A stretch of 64,000 nt of DNA from VBDM01 sp964430565 (GCA_964430565.1 CAYSFD010000048.1:62001-126000), one strand, 5' to 3'. Positions 1 through 8,876 are shown, counted from the first letter of the stretch. Numbers and translations: made by a program. The notes: generated by a model from the sequence alone, not told the origin.

Positions 1-1
1 G

Positions 2-772
2 CTTCGCACCATGGGTAGCTTCGAGATTTTGTTTCTCCGGAGCCTCGTGTCCTTCGTTCTGGTGCTCGCCATCCTCCCGCGTTTCGGGCCTCAGGGGTTG
101 CGTACGCGGCTCTTTGGCCTGCACGTCGTGCGCAACGTGCTGCACTTCGGCGGCCAGTACGCTTGGGTGTACGCGATCGCGATGCTGCCGCTCGCGACCG
201 TGTTCGCGATCGAATTCACCATGCCGGTGTGGACCGCGCTGCTCGCCATGCTGATCCTCGGCGAGCGCTTGAACCGCGGCCGCATCGTGATGCTCGTGCT
301 GGGCCTTGCGGGGGTCCTCATAATCCTCAAGCCCGGTTTCGCAATCATCCAGCCGGCGGCGCTCGCGATGCTTGCCGGATCGTTCGCCTATGCCTCGGTG
401 AATATCGCCACCAAACGCCTCGTCAAGAATGATTCGGCGTTCGCGATCCTGTTCTACATGTCGGCGATCCAGCTGCCGCTCGGCTTCTTTCCCGCGCTGC
501 CTCAATGGGTCACTCCGGGGATCGCCGATCTGCCCTGGATCGTCGCGATCGGCGCCATGGGCTTGAGCGCGCACTACTGCATCACGCGCGCCTTGCGCAT
601 CGCCGACGCGATGGTCGTCGTCCCGATCGATTTTCTCAGGTTGCCCCTGATCGCCGTGGTCGGCATGCTCTTGTACGGTGAGCCGCTGGAGGCGCCGATC
701 CTGCTAGGGGCGGCGGTGATCTTCGCCGGAACCTACTACAGCATCCGGCGCGAAAGCATCGGCCGCGCTTAG
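2..772 (+). CDS. DMT-superfamily (EamA) permease, 5' end outside window
   Basis: Inner-membrane permease of the drug/metabolite (EamA) family. About nine hydrophobic segments are visible, and the two-fold EamA repeat can be traced, for example in the helix with ATVFAIEFTMPVWTALL followed by the typical GE(R/P)L turn. The same GE-P-L turn recurs near the C-terminus (LLYGEPLEAP). From the first ATG at 11 it gives 253 residues, shorter than the usual 280-300. The frame is already open at base 2, so the first one or two helices probably lie upstream of the window. The substrate cannot be read from the sequence. It converges on the cytochrome gene at 842. Confidence 0.8.
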   Translation, partial: LRTMGSFEILFLRSLVSFVLVLAILPRFGPQGLRTRLFGLHVVRNVLHFGGQYAWVYAIAMLPLATVFAIEFTMPVWTALLAMLILGERLNRGRIVMLVLGLAGVLIILKPGFAIIQPAALAMLAGSFAYASVNIATKRLVKNDSAFAILFYMSAIQLPLGFFPALPQWVTPGIADLPWIVAIGAMGLSAHYCITRALRIADAMVVVPIDFLRLPLIAVVGMLLYGEPLEAPILLGAAVIFAGTYYSIRRESIGRA

Positions 773-789
773 GGAAGCTCTGGATATGT

Positions 790-813
790 GATCCCCGCGC
801 GCAAGCGGGGATC
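790..813. terminator. Hairpin between convergent genes
   Basis: Perfect 9-base inverted repeat GATCCCCGC / GCGGGGATC around the 6-base loop GCGCAA, placed between the stop of the permease and the stop of the cytochrome gene. The position suits a shared terminator. No clear T-run follows, and the sequence also resembles dispersed GC-rich repeats of proteobacteria, so the role is inferred. Confidence 0.45.
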
Positions 814-841
814 CAGGACGTTGCTGTGCAGACTTGAGTGT

Positions 842-1735
842 CTACTTCTTCTCGTCGGGGACCGGCGGAAGGGAGCGCAGATAGGCGATCAGTGCGCCCA
901 GGTCATCGCGCGTAAGTTGGCTGGTCGTATTGCGGATGACCTCACCCATCGCTTCGGCGGGAACGTCGCCGTCCGCAGTGACGCCGGTGGTGAGAAAATC
1001 CATGAGATCCCGGTCGCTCAGTGTTTTGAGCTTTGCCGGCGTGAGATTCGGGGTGTCCTTGCCACCGGGTCCCTTGCCGCCGGCGAGAAAGCGATCCCGC
1101 TTCGGTCCGCCTAGGAAATTGCGCGGGGTGTGGCACTCGCCGCAGTGCCCCAGGGCTTGGACGAGATAAGCACCGCGGTTGGCGATGTTGGTGAGGCCCG
1201 GCGTCTTCATCAGGGCGCCGGGCGTGAAGAAAAACCACTTCCAGAAGGTGACGAGGGAGCGCCAGCCAAAGGGAAACTTGAGGTCGTGCTCCTGGTTGGC
1301 GCGGGCGCTCGGCGGGAGCGAGCGCAGGTACGCCCAGAGGTCGCGCAGATCGGGGTCTGAAATCCTGGTGAACGACGGGTAGGGAAAGGCCGGGAAATAG
1401 TTCTTGCCGTCGGGGCGGTCGCCCTGCCGCATCGCATGGATGAAATCGGCCTCGGTCCAGCGCCCGATTCCAGCTTGCGGATGCGGGGTGATGTTCGGGC
1501 CGTAGAAAGTTCCGAAGGGTGTCTTGAGCGATCGGCCGCCGGCGAATGCGACGGCGGCCTCCTTCTCTTCGGTATGACAGCCGACGCAGCCCCCGGCTTT
1601 GGCGAGATATTCCCCGCGCGTCGCGTCGCCCTGCGCCCAAGCGTTGCCGAGCGCCGCGCCTATCAGCAGGCCAAGCGCGGCTGCCGTCAGCGCGCGTCGC
1701 AACGACAGGACCGGTTCCACTCTTCTTTCAAGCAT
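842..1735 (-). CDS. Diheme cytochrome c
   Basis: Periplasmic electron carrier with two covalent hemes. An N-terminal signal segment ends near residue 35 (GNAWAQ). The two heme-binding motifs are CVGCH at residues 50-54 and CGECH at 198-202, each heading a cytochrome c domain, and 297 residues fits the family. It resembles the diheme cytochrome subunits that take electrons from periplasmic dehydrogenases, but no dehydrogenase is adjacent. The start at 1735 has GGAG (1743-1746) eight bases upstream. It lies just downstream of the cytochrome c' gene, separated by a strong hairpin. The electron donor and acceptor are unknown. Confidence 0.85.
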   Translation of the reverse strand: MLERRVEPVLSLRRALTAAALGLLIGAALGNAWAQGDATRGEYLAKAGGCVGCHTEEKEAAVAFAGGRSLKTPFGTFYGPNITPHPQAGIGRWTEADFIHAMRQGDRPDGKNYFPAFPYPSFTRISDPDLRDLWAYLRSLPPSARANQEHDLKFPFGWRSLVTFWKWFFFTPGALMKTPGLTNIANRGAYLVQALGHCGECHTPRNFLGGPKRDRFLAGGKGPGGKDTPNLTPAKLKTLSDRDLMDFLTTGVTADGDVPAEAMGEVIRNTTSQLTRDDLGALIAYLRSLPPVPDEKK

Positions 1736-1742
1736 TGCTTAA

Positions 1743-1778
1743 CTCCAAAAAAACAGCCCCGCCGCGGCGAGGCTGTTT
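1743..1778 (-). terminator. Intrinsic terminator after cytochrome c' that abuts the next ribosome-binding site
   Basis: On the minus strand the arms AAACAGCC / GGCTGTTT (1771-1778 with 1751-1758) enclose a GC-rich centre and run straight into a T-tract (1747-1753). This is a classic rho-independent terminator for the cytochrome c' gene. The next four bases (1743-1746, read GGAG) are the best Shine-Dalgarno of the downstream diheme cytochrome. Confidence 0.75.
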
Positions 1779-1809
1779 CTCGATACCAGGCGATGCTCTA
1801 TTGCTACTT

Positions 1810-2265
1810 TTACTTCTGGCGGAAATTTTCGTGACAGCCGCCGCAGGTCTTGCCGACCGCGCCGATCTGAGCCTTAACCGCCGCTTCATCGCCCCCCTTG
1901 GATACGGAGACGAGCTTGGCGACTTCCGTCTGGAATACGTCCTGCGCCGCCTTCCATTTGCCCGCGTCGCTGTAGACCGCCGGCAGCGCGCGGCTCTTTT
2001 CGCCTTGGGTCTCGGCGGTAAAGCCGTCCCAGGGCATCCTGCTTAGGGCGTCGAGCAAGGATGCGTTGTAGGTGACCACGTCCGCGCGATACGGGACCTT
2101 GCCTTGAGCCATGCCTGCCATCGGGCCGAAGTACTTGCCCTGCAGCGTCATCGCCGCCTGGCGCTGCTTGACCAGCACGTCGGGCTTGACCTGCGCGAAC
2201 GCGGTGAGCGTGTATCCCGAGCTCAGCGCCAAGGCAAGTCCCGATAAAAGAAGCTTCATCTTCAT
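1810..2265 (-). CDS. cycP: Cytochrome c' (class II cytochrome c)
   Basis: Small periplasmic heme protein of the four-helix cytochrome c' family. A signal peptide ends around residue 24 (TAFAQ). The single heme motif CGGCH sits at residues 141-145, close to the C-terminus as expected for class II, and 151 residues is normal. Family members bind NO or CO and are linked to NO resistance or to electron transfer beside denitrification. Nothing here shows which applies. The start at 2265 is preceded by a purine-rich AGGAGAAT stretch. It is followed by an intrinsic terminator and then the diheme cytochrome. Confidence 0.9.
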   Translation of the reverse strand: MKMKLLLSGLALALSSGYTLTAFAQVKPDVLVKQRQAAMTLQGKYFGPMAGMAQGKVPYRADVVTYNASLLDALSRMPWDGFTAETQGEKSRALPAVYSDAGKWKAAQDVFQTEVAKLVSVSKGGDEAAVKAQIGAVGKTCGGCHENFRQK

Positions 2266-2356
2266 GCAATTCTCCTCACTTAGGGTTGGTATGCAAGCGT
2301 CATTGTAGCGGCATCTGCCGCATGGGAGCCATAACAGTTTCCGGCGGGGGTTTATT

Positions 2357-2385
2357 CCGGCAGAGGGGGGATTCCCCTCTGCCGG
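2357..2385. terminator. Strong hairpin downstream of secF
   Basis: Perfect 12-base arms CCGGCAGAGGGG / CCCCTCTGCCGG around GGATT. It lies 13 bases past the secF stop and before the cytochrome c' promoter region. It is probably the terminator of the yajC-secD-secF operon. There is no long T-run on either strand, so a REP-like element is the alternative. Confidence 0.5.
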
Positions 2386-2397
2386 AGTCGGGATTCC

Positions 2398-3330
2398 CTA
2401 GACCACGGCCTCCTGCTTTTCCGTCTTGGGCGGCTTCATCATGTCGTCGCGTCGGATGCCCAACCAGCGCACGAGGGGCGCCATGACCAGCACCGACGAA
2501 TAGATCCCGAAGCAGATCCCTATGGTGAGGGCGAGTGCGAAGTAGTGCAGGGCGGGCCCCCCGAATACGAGCATGGATGTGACCATCATCTGGGTGCAGC
2601 CGTGGGTAATGATGGTGCGGGAGGTGGTCCGTGTGATGGCGTTGTCGATGATCTCGGTGACGGACGCCTTCCTCATTTTCCTGAAGTTCTCACGGATCCG
2701 GTCGGCGATGACCACCGACTCGTTCACCGAATACCCGAGCACCGCGAGCACCGCGGCCAGCACCGGCAGCGAGAACTCCCACTGGAAAAAGGCGAAGAAG
2801 CCCAGGATGATCACGACGTCGTGCAGGTTGGCGATGATCGCCGCCACGCCGAATTTCCACTCGAAGCGCAGCGCGAGGTAGGCGACGATGCCGATCGAGG
2901 TGATGAGCAGCGCGAGCGCCCCGTTCTCGGCGAGCTCGCGTCCGACCTGCGGGCCTACGAATTCGACGCGCTGCAGCTTCGCCGTTTTGTCGTCGGTGGT
3001 CAGTCCCTCCATGACGGCCTTCGACAGCTCCGCGCTGTTCTGGCCGGGCTTGAGCGGCATGCGGATCAGCACGTCGCGCGAGGAGCCGAAATTCTGCACC
3101 GAGTAATCGTGGTAGCCGCGCGCGTCGAGCGCCTTGCGGATCTTGTCGACCTCGGCGGCGTGCTCGTAGTTGATCTCCATCACGGTGCCGCCGGTGAACT
3201 CGATCGAGAAATTCAGGCCCCTGGTCGCGAGAAAAAACACGGCGAGCAGGAAGGTGACGAGCGACACCAAGTTGAACGCCAGCGCGTGGCGCATGAAGGG
3301 GATGTCGCGGCGGATCTTGAAGAACTCCAT
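2398..3330 (-). CDS. secF: Protein translocase subunit SecF
   Basis: Inner-membrane partner of SecD that uses the proton gradient to help pull exported proteins through SecYEG. 310 residues, six predicted membrane helices, the N-terminal SecF signature (FSIEFTGGTVMEI) after helix 1, and the C-terminal helices containing LGYSVNESVVIADRIREN. The start at 3330 is an ATG. It lies 52 bases after secD, with a small CGAGA-gtt-TCTCG hairpin between them. It is the last gene of the yajC-secD-secF operon. Confidence 0.97.
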   Translation of the reverse strand: MEFFKIRRDIPFMRHALAFNLVSLVTFLLAVFFLATRGLNFSIEFTGGTVMEINYEHAAEVDKIRKALDARGYHDYSVQNFGSSRDVLIRMPLKPGQNSAELSKAVMEGLTTDDKTAKLQRVEFVGPQVGRELAENGALALLITSIGIVAYLALRFEWKFGVAAIIANLHDVVIILGFFAFFQWEFSLPVLAAVLAVLGYSVNESVVIADRIRENFRKMRKASVTEIIDNAITRTTSRTIITHGCTQMMVTSMLVFGGPALHYFALALTIGICFGIYSSVLVMAPLVRWLGIRRDDMMKPPKTEKQEAVV

Positions 3331-3382
3331 TAACGCCCCTCAACCACTAATCGAGAGTTTCTCGTTCGTGCCCATAGGAAAC

Positions 3383-5239
3383 CTACTTCCACGACGTATT
3401 TCCGATCGCCACGCTCTCGAGCTTCCTGCGCGTGCCGTAGGCGAGGTTGACCATGCTGCGGCTCACCACCACCGAGGAGAAGATCGAGGTAAGGATGCCC
3501 AGGCAGTGCACCACGGCGAAGCCGCGCACCGGGCCCGAGCCGAACAGGAGGAGCGCGAGGCCCGCGATCAGGGTGGTCACGTTCGAGTCGAGGATGGTGC
3601 CGAAGGCGCGCTCGTAGCCGGCGTGGATCGCCGCCTGAGGCGTGACCCCGCTGCGCAGCTCTTCGCGCACGCGCTCGTTGATCAGGACGTTCGCGTCGAT
3701 CGCCATCCCGAGCGTCAACGCGATCGCCGCGATGCCGGGCAGGGTAAGCGTGGCCTGGAGCATCGACAGGAGCGCAATGAGGAAGAGCAGGTTGGCGCAC
3801 AGCGCGAGGGTGGAGAACACTCCGAACAGGGAGTAGTAGACGATAATGAAAAACGACAGCGCGGCGAAGCCGTAGATGGTCGAGTCGAAGCCCTTCTTGA
3901 TGTTCTCGGCGCCGAGGGAGGGGCCGACGGTGCGCTCCTCGACGATCTCCATGGGCGCCGCGAGCGCTCCCGCGCGCAGGAGCAGCGCCGTGTCGTGCGC
4001 CTCGATCGTGGTCATGCGGCCGCTGATCTGCACGCGCCCGCCGCCGATCTCCGAGCGGATCACGGGCGCGGTGACGACTTCGCCCTTGCCTTTCTCGATC
4101 AGCAGGATCGCCATGCGCTTGCCAACGCTCTCGCGCGTGACCTCCTTGAAGATGCGTGCTCCGGTGGCGTCGAGCGTCAGGTGGACCGCCGGCTCCTGGG
4201 TCTGGTTGTCGAAGCCCGGCTGCGCGTCGGTAAGCCGGTCGCCGGTCAGCACCACCTGCTTGCGCACCAGCAGCGGCTGGCCGTTGCGCTCGACGTAGAA
4301 CTCGTCGCCGAAGGGCACCTGCCCGCCTTGAGCCGCCGCGAGGGCCGCGGCGTTCATGTTGTCTTCATCCACCATCCGTACTTCGAGCGTGGCGGTCCGG
4401 CCGAGGATCTCCTTGGCCTTGGCGGTGTCCTGAACGCCGGGAAGCTGCACCACGACGCGGTCCGCGCCCTGCTGCTGGATGACGGGTTCGGCGACGCCCA
4501 GCTCGTTGATGCGGTTGTGCAGCGTCTGGATGTTCTGCTTGAGCGCGAGCTCCTGGGTGCGCTTTTGCGCCTCGGGACGGATCGAGGCGACCAGGCGCAG
4601 CTCGCTGCCCGAGCCGGCATCGGCGAGTTGGAGATCGGGGAGCTGCTCGGCGATGATCGTGCGCGCTTTGTCGCGGGTCTCGGCGTCGCGAAAGCGGATG
4701 ACGACGTTGTTGACTTCGCGCGCGATGCCGACGTGGCGCACGTTCTTGTCGCGCAGTTGCGAGCGCACGTCGCCGGCGAGGCTCTCGGCGCGCTTGGCGA
4801 GCGCCGCGGGCAGGTCCACCTGCAACAGAAAATGCACTCCGCCGCGCAAATCCAGGCCGAGGTACATGGGCAGTGCGACTGCCGCAAGCCATCGCGGAGA
4901 GTTCGGCTGGAGGTTGAGGGCAACGGTATAAGAGGGACTTGCGGCGTCGGGGTTGAGCGCCCGGTCGATCAGGTCTTTCGCCTTGAGCTGGGTGTCGGTG
5001 TCGACAAGCCGCACCTTGATGCTCGCAAGGTCGCGCAGGATCCCGGTGGGCTGGATCCCGGCCTTCTTGAGCGCGTCCTCGACGCGCCCCAGAACCGCGC
5101 TGTCCACTTTCAGCGTCGCGCGCGCCGACGACACCTGAACGGCGGGCGCCTCGCCGAAAAAATTGGGTAGGGTATAGAGGAGCCCGAGCGCGAGCGCCAC
5201 CGCGATGGTGACGTAGACCCAGAGCGGGTAACGGTTCAT
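3383..5239 (-). CDS. secD: Protein translocase subunit SecD
   Basis: Inner-membrane Sec accessory subunit of 618 residues. Helix 1 (residues about 7-25) is followed by a large periplasmic P1 domain, including the LGLDLRGGVHFLLQVD motif, then five C-terminal helices with the conserved segment GMAIDANVLINERVREE. With SecF and YajC it works on the periplasmic side of SecYEG. Its ATG directly follows the yajC stop with no gap, so the two are probably translationally coupled. Confidence 0.97.
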   Translation of the reverse strand: MNRYPLWVYVTIAVALALGLLYTLPNFFGEAPAVQVSSARATLKVDSAVLGRVEDALKKAGIQPTGILRDLASIKVRLVDTDTQLKAKDLIDRALNPDAASPSYTVALNLQPNSPRWLAAVALPMYLGLDLRGGVHFLLQVDLPAALAKRAESLAGDVRSQLRDKNVRHVGIAREVNNVVIRFRDAETRDKARTIIAEQLPDLQLADAGSGSELRLVASIRPEAQKRTQELALKQNIQTLHNRINELGVAEPVIQQQGADRVVVQLPGVQDTAKAKEILGRTATLEVRMVDEDNMNAAALAAAQGGQVPFGDEFYVERNGQPLLVRKQVVLTGDRLTDAQPGFDNQTQEPAVHLTLDATGARIFKEVTRESVGKRMAILLIEKGKGEVVTAPVIRSEIGGGRVQISGRMTTIEAHDTALLLRAGALAAPMEIVEERTVGPSLGAENIKKGFDSTIYGFAALSFFIIVYYSLFGVFSTLALCANLLFLIALLSMLQATLTLPGIAAIALTLGMAIDANVLINERVREELRSGVTPQAAIHAGYERAFGTILDSNVTTLIAGLALLLFGSGPVRGFAVVHCLGILTSIFSSVVVSRSMVNLAYGTRRKLESVAIGNTSWK

Positions 5240-5566
5240 CTAGATCGACTTGATCGTGCCCTTGGGCAGGAGCGTCTGGACCGCAGTCCTTTGCACCTGC
5301 ACTTCGGTGTTGGGCGCGATCTCGAGCGAGACATAGGCCTCGCCGATGTGGGTGATTTTCCCGAGCACGCCGCCCGAGGTCACGACCTCGTCGCCCTTTG
5401 ACAGCGCCTCGGTCATCTGCTTGTGTTCCTTCGCCCGCTTCATCTGCGGCCGGATCATGAGGAAATACAGCAGCGCGAACATACCGATGATGATGATGAA
5501 CTGCTCGTAGCCGGGGCCGGAGGCGGCGGCCGGGGCGGCCTGCGCGAAAGCGGGGGAAATGATCAC
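5240..5566 (-). CDS. yajC: Preprotein translocase subunit YajC
   Basis: Small membrane protein bound to SecD-SecF. One N-terminal helix (FIIIIGMFALLYFLMIRPQ) is followed by the charged RPQMKRAKEHKQM segment and a basic cytoplasmic domain. I place the start at GTG 5566 (protein begins MIISPAFAQ), because GGAG lies at ideal spacing upstream. The longer reading from TTG 5578 would begin inside that ribosome-binding site. This gives 108 residues, normal for the family. Confidence 0.92.
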   Translation of the reverse strand: MIISPAFAQAAPAAASGPGYEQFIIIIGMFALLYFLMIRPQMKRAKEHKQMTEALSKGDEVVTSGGVLGKITHIGEAYVSLEIAPNTEVQVQRTAVQTLLPKGTIKSI

Positions 5567-5623
5567 TTCGGTCTCCAATGCGGTTTCAGGAAGCGCGAAA
5601 GTATACCATCGGAGAACCGCCGT

Positions 5624-6736
5624 TCACGCGGTCTTCGCGAGTTTTCGGCGGTCTTTCCCGAATCGAGCGGCGTAGTCGGCGAGTTTCCGCTCCGCGATGG
5701 CCTCGCGCAGCTCCCGCATGAGGGTCTGGTAGTAGTGCAGGTTGTGCAGGGTATTGAGCCGCGCGCCGAGAATCTCGTTGACCTTCTGCAGGTGATGCAA
5801 GTAGCCGCGCGAGAAATGCGCGCAGGCGTAGCAGGGACAGCTTTCGTCGAGCGGGCGCGTGTCGTCGCGATAGCGGGCGTTGCGGATCTTGATGTCGCCG
5901 TAGCGGGTGAACAGCCAGCCGTTGCGCGCATTGCGCGTGGGGAGCACGCAATCGAACATGTCGATCCCGGCGGCGACCGCCTCGACAATGTCCTCGGGCG
6001 TGCCGACGCCCATGAGATAGCGTGGGCTGCCCGATGGGAGCTGTGGCGCAGTGTGGGCGAGGATCCTGCGTTTGTCGCGCTTGGGCTCTCCTACCGAGAG
6101 CCCTCCGATGGCGTAGCCTTCGAAGCCGATGCGGGTCAGCCCCGCAAGCGATTCGTCGCGCAGGCGCTCGACCATTCCGCCTTGGACGATGCCGAACAGG
6201 ACATTGGGATTGCCTTCGTGGGCGCGCTTCGAGCGCTCGGCCCAGCGCAGCGAGAGGCGCATCGATTCCGCGGTTTCGCTCTCGCTAGCGGGGTAGGGCG
6301 TGCACTCGTCGAGCACCATGACGATGTCGGCATTCAGCACCCGCTGGATGCGCATCGATTCTTCCGGCGTGAGCAGCAGCCGGTCGCCGTTCACGGGCGA
6401 TGCAAAGCGCGCGCCTTCCTCGGTGATTTTCCGCAGGTCGCCGAGACTGAACACTTGAAAGCCGCCCGAATCGGTGAGGATCGGCCCGCTCCAGCCGATG
6501 AAACGGTGCAGCCCGCCGTGCGCTGCGATCACCTCGAGCCCAGGGCGCAGCCACAAGTGGAAGGTGTTGCCGAGAATGATGCGCGTGCCGTTGTCGACGA
6601 GCTCAGCGGGGCTCACCGCCTTCACCGCGCCGTAAGTGCCGACCGGCATGAAAACCGGGGTTTCGACGCTTCCGTGCGCCAGCTCGAGTGTCGCCGCGCG
6701 CGCCGCGCCGTCGGTGGCGTGGACGGTGAATTTCAT
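5624..6736 (-). CDS. tgt: tRNA-guanine transglycosylase
   Basis: Exchanges guanine-34 for preQ1 in tRNAs with a GUN anticodon, the key step of queuosine formation. 370 residues. The catalytic region DSGGFQVFSLGDLRKI, the nucleophile segment DCVLPTRNARNG and the zinc site CPCYAC with a downstream His are all intact. The ATG overlaps the queA stop (ATGA), so it is translationally coupled to queA. The gene pair lies directly upstream of yajC-secDF, a common proteobacterial order. Confidence 0.97.
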   Translation of the reverse strand: MKFTVHATDGAARAATLELAHGSVETPVFMPVGTYGAVKAVSPAELVDNGTRIILGNTFHLWLRPGLEVIAAHGGLHRFIGWSGPILTDSGGFQVFSLGDLRKITEEGARFASPVNGDRLLLTPEESMRIQRVLNADIVMVLDECTPYPASESETAESMRLSLRWAERSKRAHEGNPNVLFGIVQGGMVERLRDESLAGLTRIGFEGYAIGGLSVGEPKRDKRRILAHTAPQLPSGSPRYLMGVGTPEDIVEAVAAGIDMFDCVLPTRNARNGWLFTRYGDIKIRNARYRDDTRPLDESCPCYACAHFSRGYLHHLQKVNEILGARLNTLHNLHYYQTLMRELREAIAERKLADYAARFGKDRRKLAKTA

Positions 6737-7767
6737 CGGAGCATTTTATCAACCAGCATCGCGTCGCCGTAGGAATAGAAACGATAGCGCTCTTCGATGG
6801 CATGGCGATACGCGCGCCGGATCGGCTCGATTCCGGCGAATGCCGAGACGAGCACGAGCAGAGTGGATTTGGGCAGGTGGAAGTTGGTAATGAGGCGATC
6901 GACCACCCGGAACTCGAAGCCCGGGGTGATGAAGAGATCGGTCTCGGCGGCGCCTGTGATCGAAGCCCCGTGCGCGGCGGCCGAGGCCTCGAGGCAGCGC
7001 ACTGTCGTCGTGCCCACCGCCACGATCCTGCCGCCGCGCAGGCGAGTTCTCTCGATCGCAACGACTGTCGCCGCGGGAATCTCGTAGCGTTCGCTGTGCA
7101 TGTGATGCTCGGCGAGGGTTTTCGTTCTGACTGGCTGGAACGTCCCGGCGCCCACGTGCAGCGTCACGTAGGCGAACTCGACGCCGCGTTTGGCAAGCGC
7201 TGCAAGCAGCGGCTCGTCGAAATGCAGGCCCGCGGTCGGCGCAGCAACGGCGCCGGAGGCGCGCGCGTATACGGTCTGGTAGCGGCGCTCGTCGCCCGCG
7301 TCGGGTGTGTGCGTGATGTAAGGCGGAAGCGGCACGCTGCCGTAGCGCTCGAGCTGATCGAGGACCGGGGCGCCCTCCGGAAAACGCAAGTGATAGAACT
7401 CGCCCACACGACCCAGCACGCGCACCTTCAGTCCGCCCGCGAGATGCAGCGTGCTGCCCGGCTTTGCGGCCCGGCCTGCGTGGACCTGCGCGAGCGCCTC
7501 CCCTGCCGCAAGCACGCGCTCGATCAGCACCTCGATGTGCCCGCCGGTCTCCTTGTTCCCAAACAGGCGCGCCTTGATCACCTTGGTGTCGTTGAACACC
7601 AGCAGGTCGCCGGGCGCAAGAAGTTGCGGTAATTCGGAGAAGCGCCGGTCTGCGATGGAGCTCAGGTCGACGCAGAGCAGACGGCTTGCCGAACGCGTCT
7701 CGCTCGGATGCTGAGCGATGAGCCCGGGCGGCAGCTCGTAGTCGAAGTCGTCGATGGAAAGATTCAT
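6733..7767 (-). CDS. queA: S-adenosylmethionine:tRNA ribosyltransferase-isomerase
   Basis: Converts preQ1-modified tRNA to epoxyqueuosine using the ribosyl part of SAM, after Tgt. The conserved start FDYELPPGLIAQHP, the motifs HVGAGTFQPV and NFHLPKSTLL, and the full 344-residue length are present. I chose the ATG at 7767 (MNLSIDDFDYELP). An upstream in-frame ATG at 7791 adds eight atypical residues and falls in the tRNA promoter region. It is the first gene of queA-tgt and diverges from the tRNA-Leu gene. Confidence 0.96.
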   Translation of the reverse strand: MNLSIDDFDYELPPGLIAQHPSETRSASRLLCVDLSSIADRRFSELPQLLAPGDLLVFNDTKVIKARLFGNKETGGHIEVLIERVLAAGEALAQVHAGRAAKPGSTLHLAGGLKVRVLGRVGEFYHLRFPEGAPVLDQLERYGSVPLPPYITHTPDAGDERRYQTVYARASGAVAAPTAGLHFDEPLLAALAKRGVEFAYVTLHVGAGTFQPVRTKTLAEHHMHSERYEIPAATVVAIERTRLRGGRIVAVGTTTVRCLEASAAAHGASITGAAETDLFITPGFEFRVVDRLITNFHLPKSTLLVLVSAFAGIEPIRRAYRHAIEERYRFYSYGDAMLVDKMLR

Positions 7768-7781
7768 GGCCGTACGGGCGT

Positions 7782-7787
7782 TATAAT
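7782..7787 (+). promoter_or_regulatory. Candidate -10 element of the tRNA-Leu promoter
   Basis: A perfect TATAAT lies 25 bases before the tRNA 5' end, the right distance for a short tRNA leader. I see no good -35 hexamer at 16-18 bases upstream, so the call rests on the -10 and position alone. Confidence 0.4.
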
Positions 7788-7811
7788 GCACGCCCTATCG
7801 CGCAGCATCCA

Positions 7812-7898
7812 GCCGGGATGGCGGAATTGGTAGACGCACGGGACTCAAAATCCCGCGGCCGCGAGGTCATGAGAGTTCGATTCTCTCTCCCGGCACCA
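7812..7898 (+). tRNA. tRNA-Leu (anticodon CAA)
   Basis: The acceptor strand GCCGGGA pairs with TCCCGGC, followed by discriminator A and an encoded CCA. The D-arm TGGCGGAATTGGTAGACGCA is typical of tRNA-Leu. The anticodon stem CGGGA/TCCCG holds the loop CTCAAAA, giving anticodon CAA (reads UUG). A long variable arm and the T-arm GAGAG-TTCGATT-CTCTC complete an 87-base class II tRNA. Confidence 0.97.
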
Positions 7899-7910
7899 TG
7901 AAACATCCAA

Positions 7911-8876
7911 ATGCCCACAGAACCGCGCCTGAACCACTTCCTCGCGCTTGGACCCCACGGATTCCACCGCGTCGCCTATACCGAATGGGGAAACGCCGAG
8001 GGTCGGCACCTCGTCGTATGTATGCACGGCCTGACCCGCAACAGCCGCGATTTCGACGAACTCGCCGCGAGTCTCTCTGCACGCGGCTGCCGCGTCGTCT
8101 GCATGGACGTGATCGGACGCGGCGACAGCGACTGGCTGGAGCACAAGCAGGACTACGGCTTTTCGCAATATCTTTCGGACGCTGCGGCGCTGCTCGCGAG
8201 GCTCACGGCCCCGCCTCAGCGCGTCTCACTCCTGCGCCGACTTCAAGGCGCGAGCGAGGGGTCGCGAATCGACTGGGTCGGGACCTCGATGGGCGGCCTG
8301 ATCGGGATGATGCTTGCGGCGAGGTCCAATTCTCCGATCCGCCGCCTGGTGCTGAACGATGTCGGACCCATGGTGCCCTGGAATGCGCTCGCGCGGCTGA
8401 AGTTCGCCTCCGCCAGTGCCGGAACGCGATTCGCAAGCCTGGATGAGGTCGAGCATTATCTGCGGGAAAGCTGTGCGCCGTTCGGGCCGCTGAAGGCCGA
8501 GCAGTGGCGCCGCCTCGCGGTGCACGGCTCGCGTCTCGGAAAAAACGGGGCATACACGCTGGCGTGCGATCCGGCGATCCTGAGCACGATGCGCCGCGGC
8601 GGCAATGCGGGCGTGGAATTCGGCAACGACTACCTGTTCGGCATCGACCTCTGGCCGACCTGGGACGCAGTCGAATGTCCGACCCTGGTGCTGCGGGGAG
8701 CGGAGTCGGATCTCCTGCTCGAATCGACCGTCAGGCGGATGCGGGAGCGCGGGCCGAGCGTCAAGCTCGTCGAATTCTCCGGAATCGGCCACGCGCCTTG
8801 GCTGATGAGTGAAGATCAGATCGGCGTGGTCCGGGATTTCATCCTCTCGGCCGAACCCCGGAAAGGGGCTGCATGA
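7911..8876 (+). CDS. Alpha/beta-fold hydrolase
   Basis: Serine hydrolase of the alpha/beta fold, 321 residues, no signal peptide, so cytoplasmic. The oxyanion segment VVCMHGLTRNSRDF, the nucleophile elbow GTSMGG (Ser126) and a late His in GIGHAPWL are visible, with an acidic residue in LRGAESDLL. The substrate is unknown. An ATG at 7898 overlaps the tRNA 3' end in another frame and gives no family match. The TGA overlaps the ATG of the next gene (ATGA), so the two are probably co-translated. Confidence 0.85.
   Translation: MPTEPRLNHFLALGPHGFHRVAYTEWGNAEGRHLVVCMHGLTRNSRDFDELAASLSARGCRVVCMDVIGRGDSDWLEHKQDYGFSQYLSDAAALLARLTAPPQRVSLLRRLQGASEGSRIDWVGTSMGGLIGMMLAARSNSPIRRLVLNDVGPMVPWNALARLKFASASAGTRFASLDEVEHYLRESCAPFGPLKAEQWRRLAVHGSRLGKNGAYTLACDPAILSTMRRGGNAGVEFGNDYLFGIDLWPTWDAVECPTLVLRGAESDLLLESTVRRMRERGPSVKLVEFSGIGHAPWLMSEDQIGVVRDFILSAEPRKGAA

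Noticed and set aside
3170..5170. 666-codon plus-strand open frame over secD and secF
   Set aside because: Antisense shadow of secD-secF; no ribosome-binding site or recognisable domain.
7898..8446. Open frame starting at an ATG that overlaps the tRNA-Leu CCA end
   Set aside because: Out of frame with the hydrolase and rich in Arg/Pro; the hydrolase from 7911 carries all family motifs.
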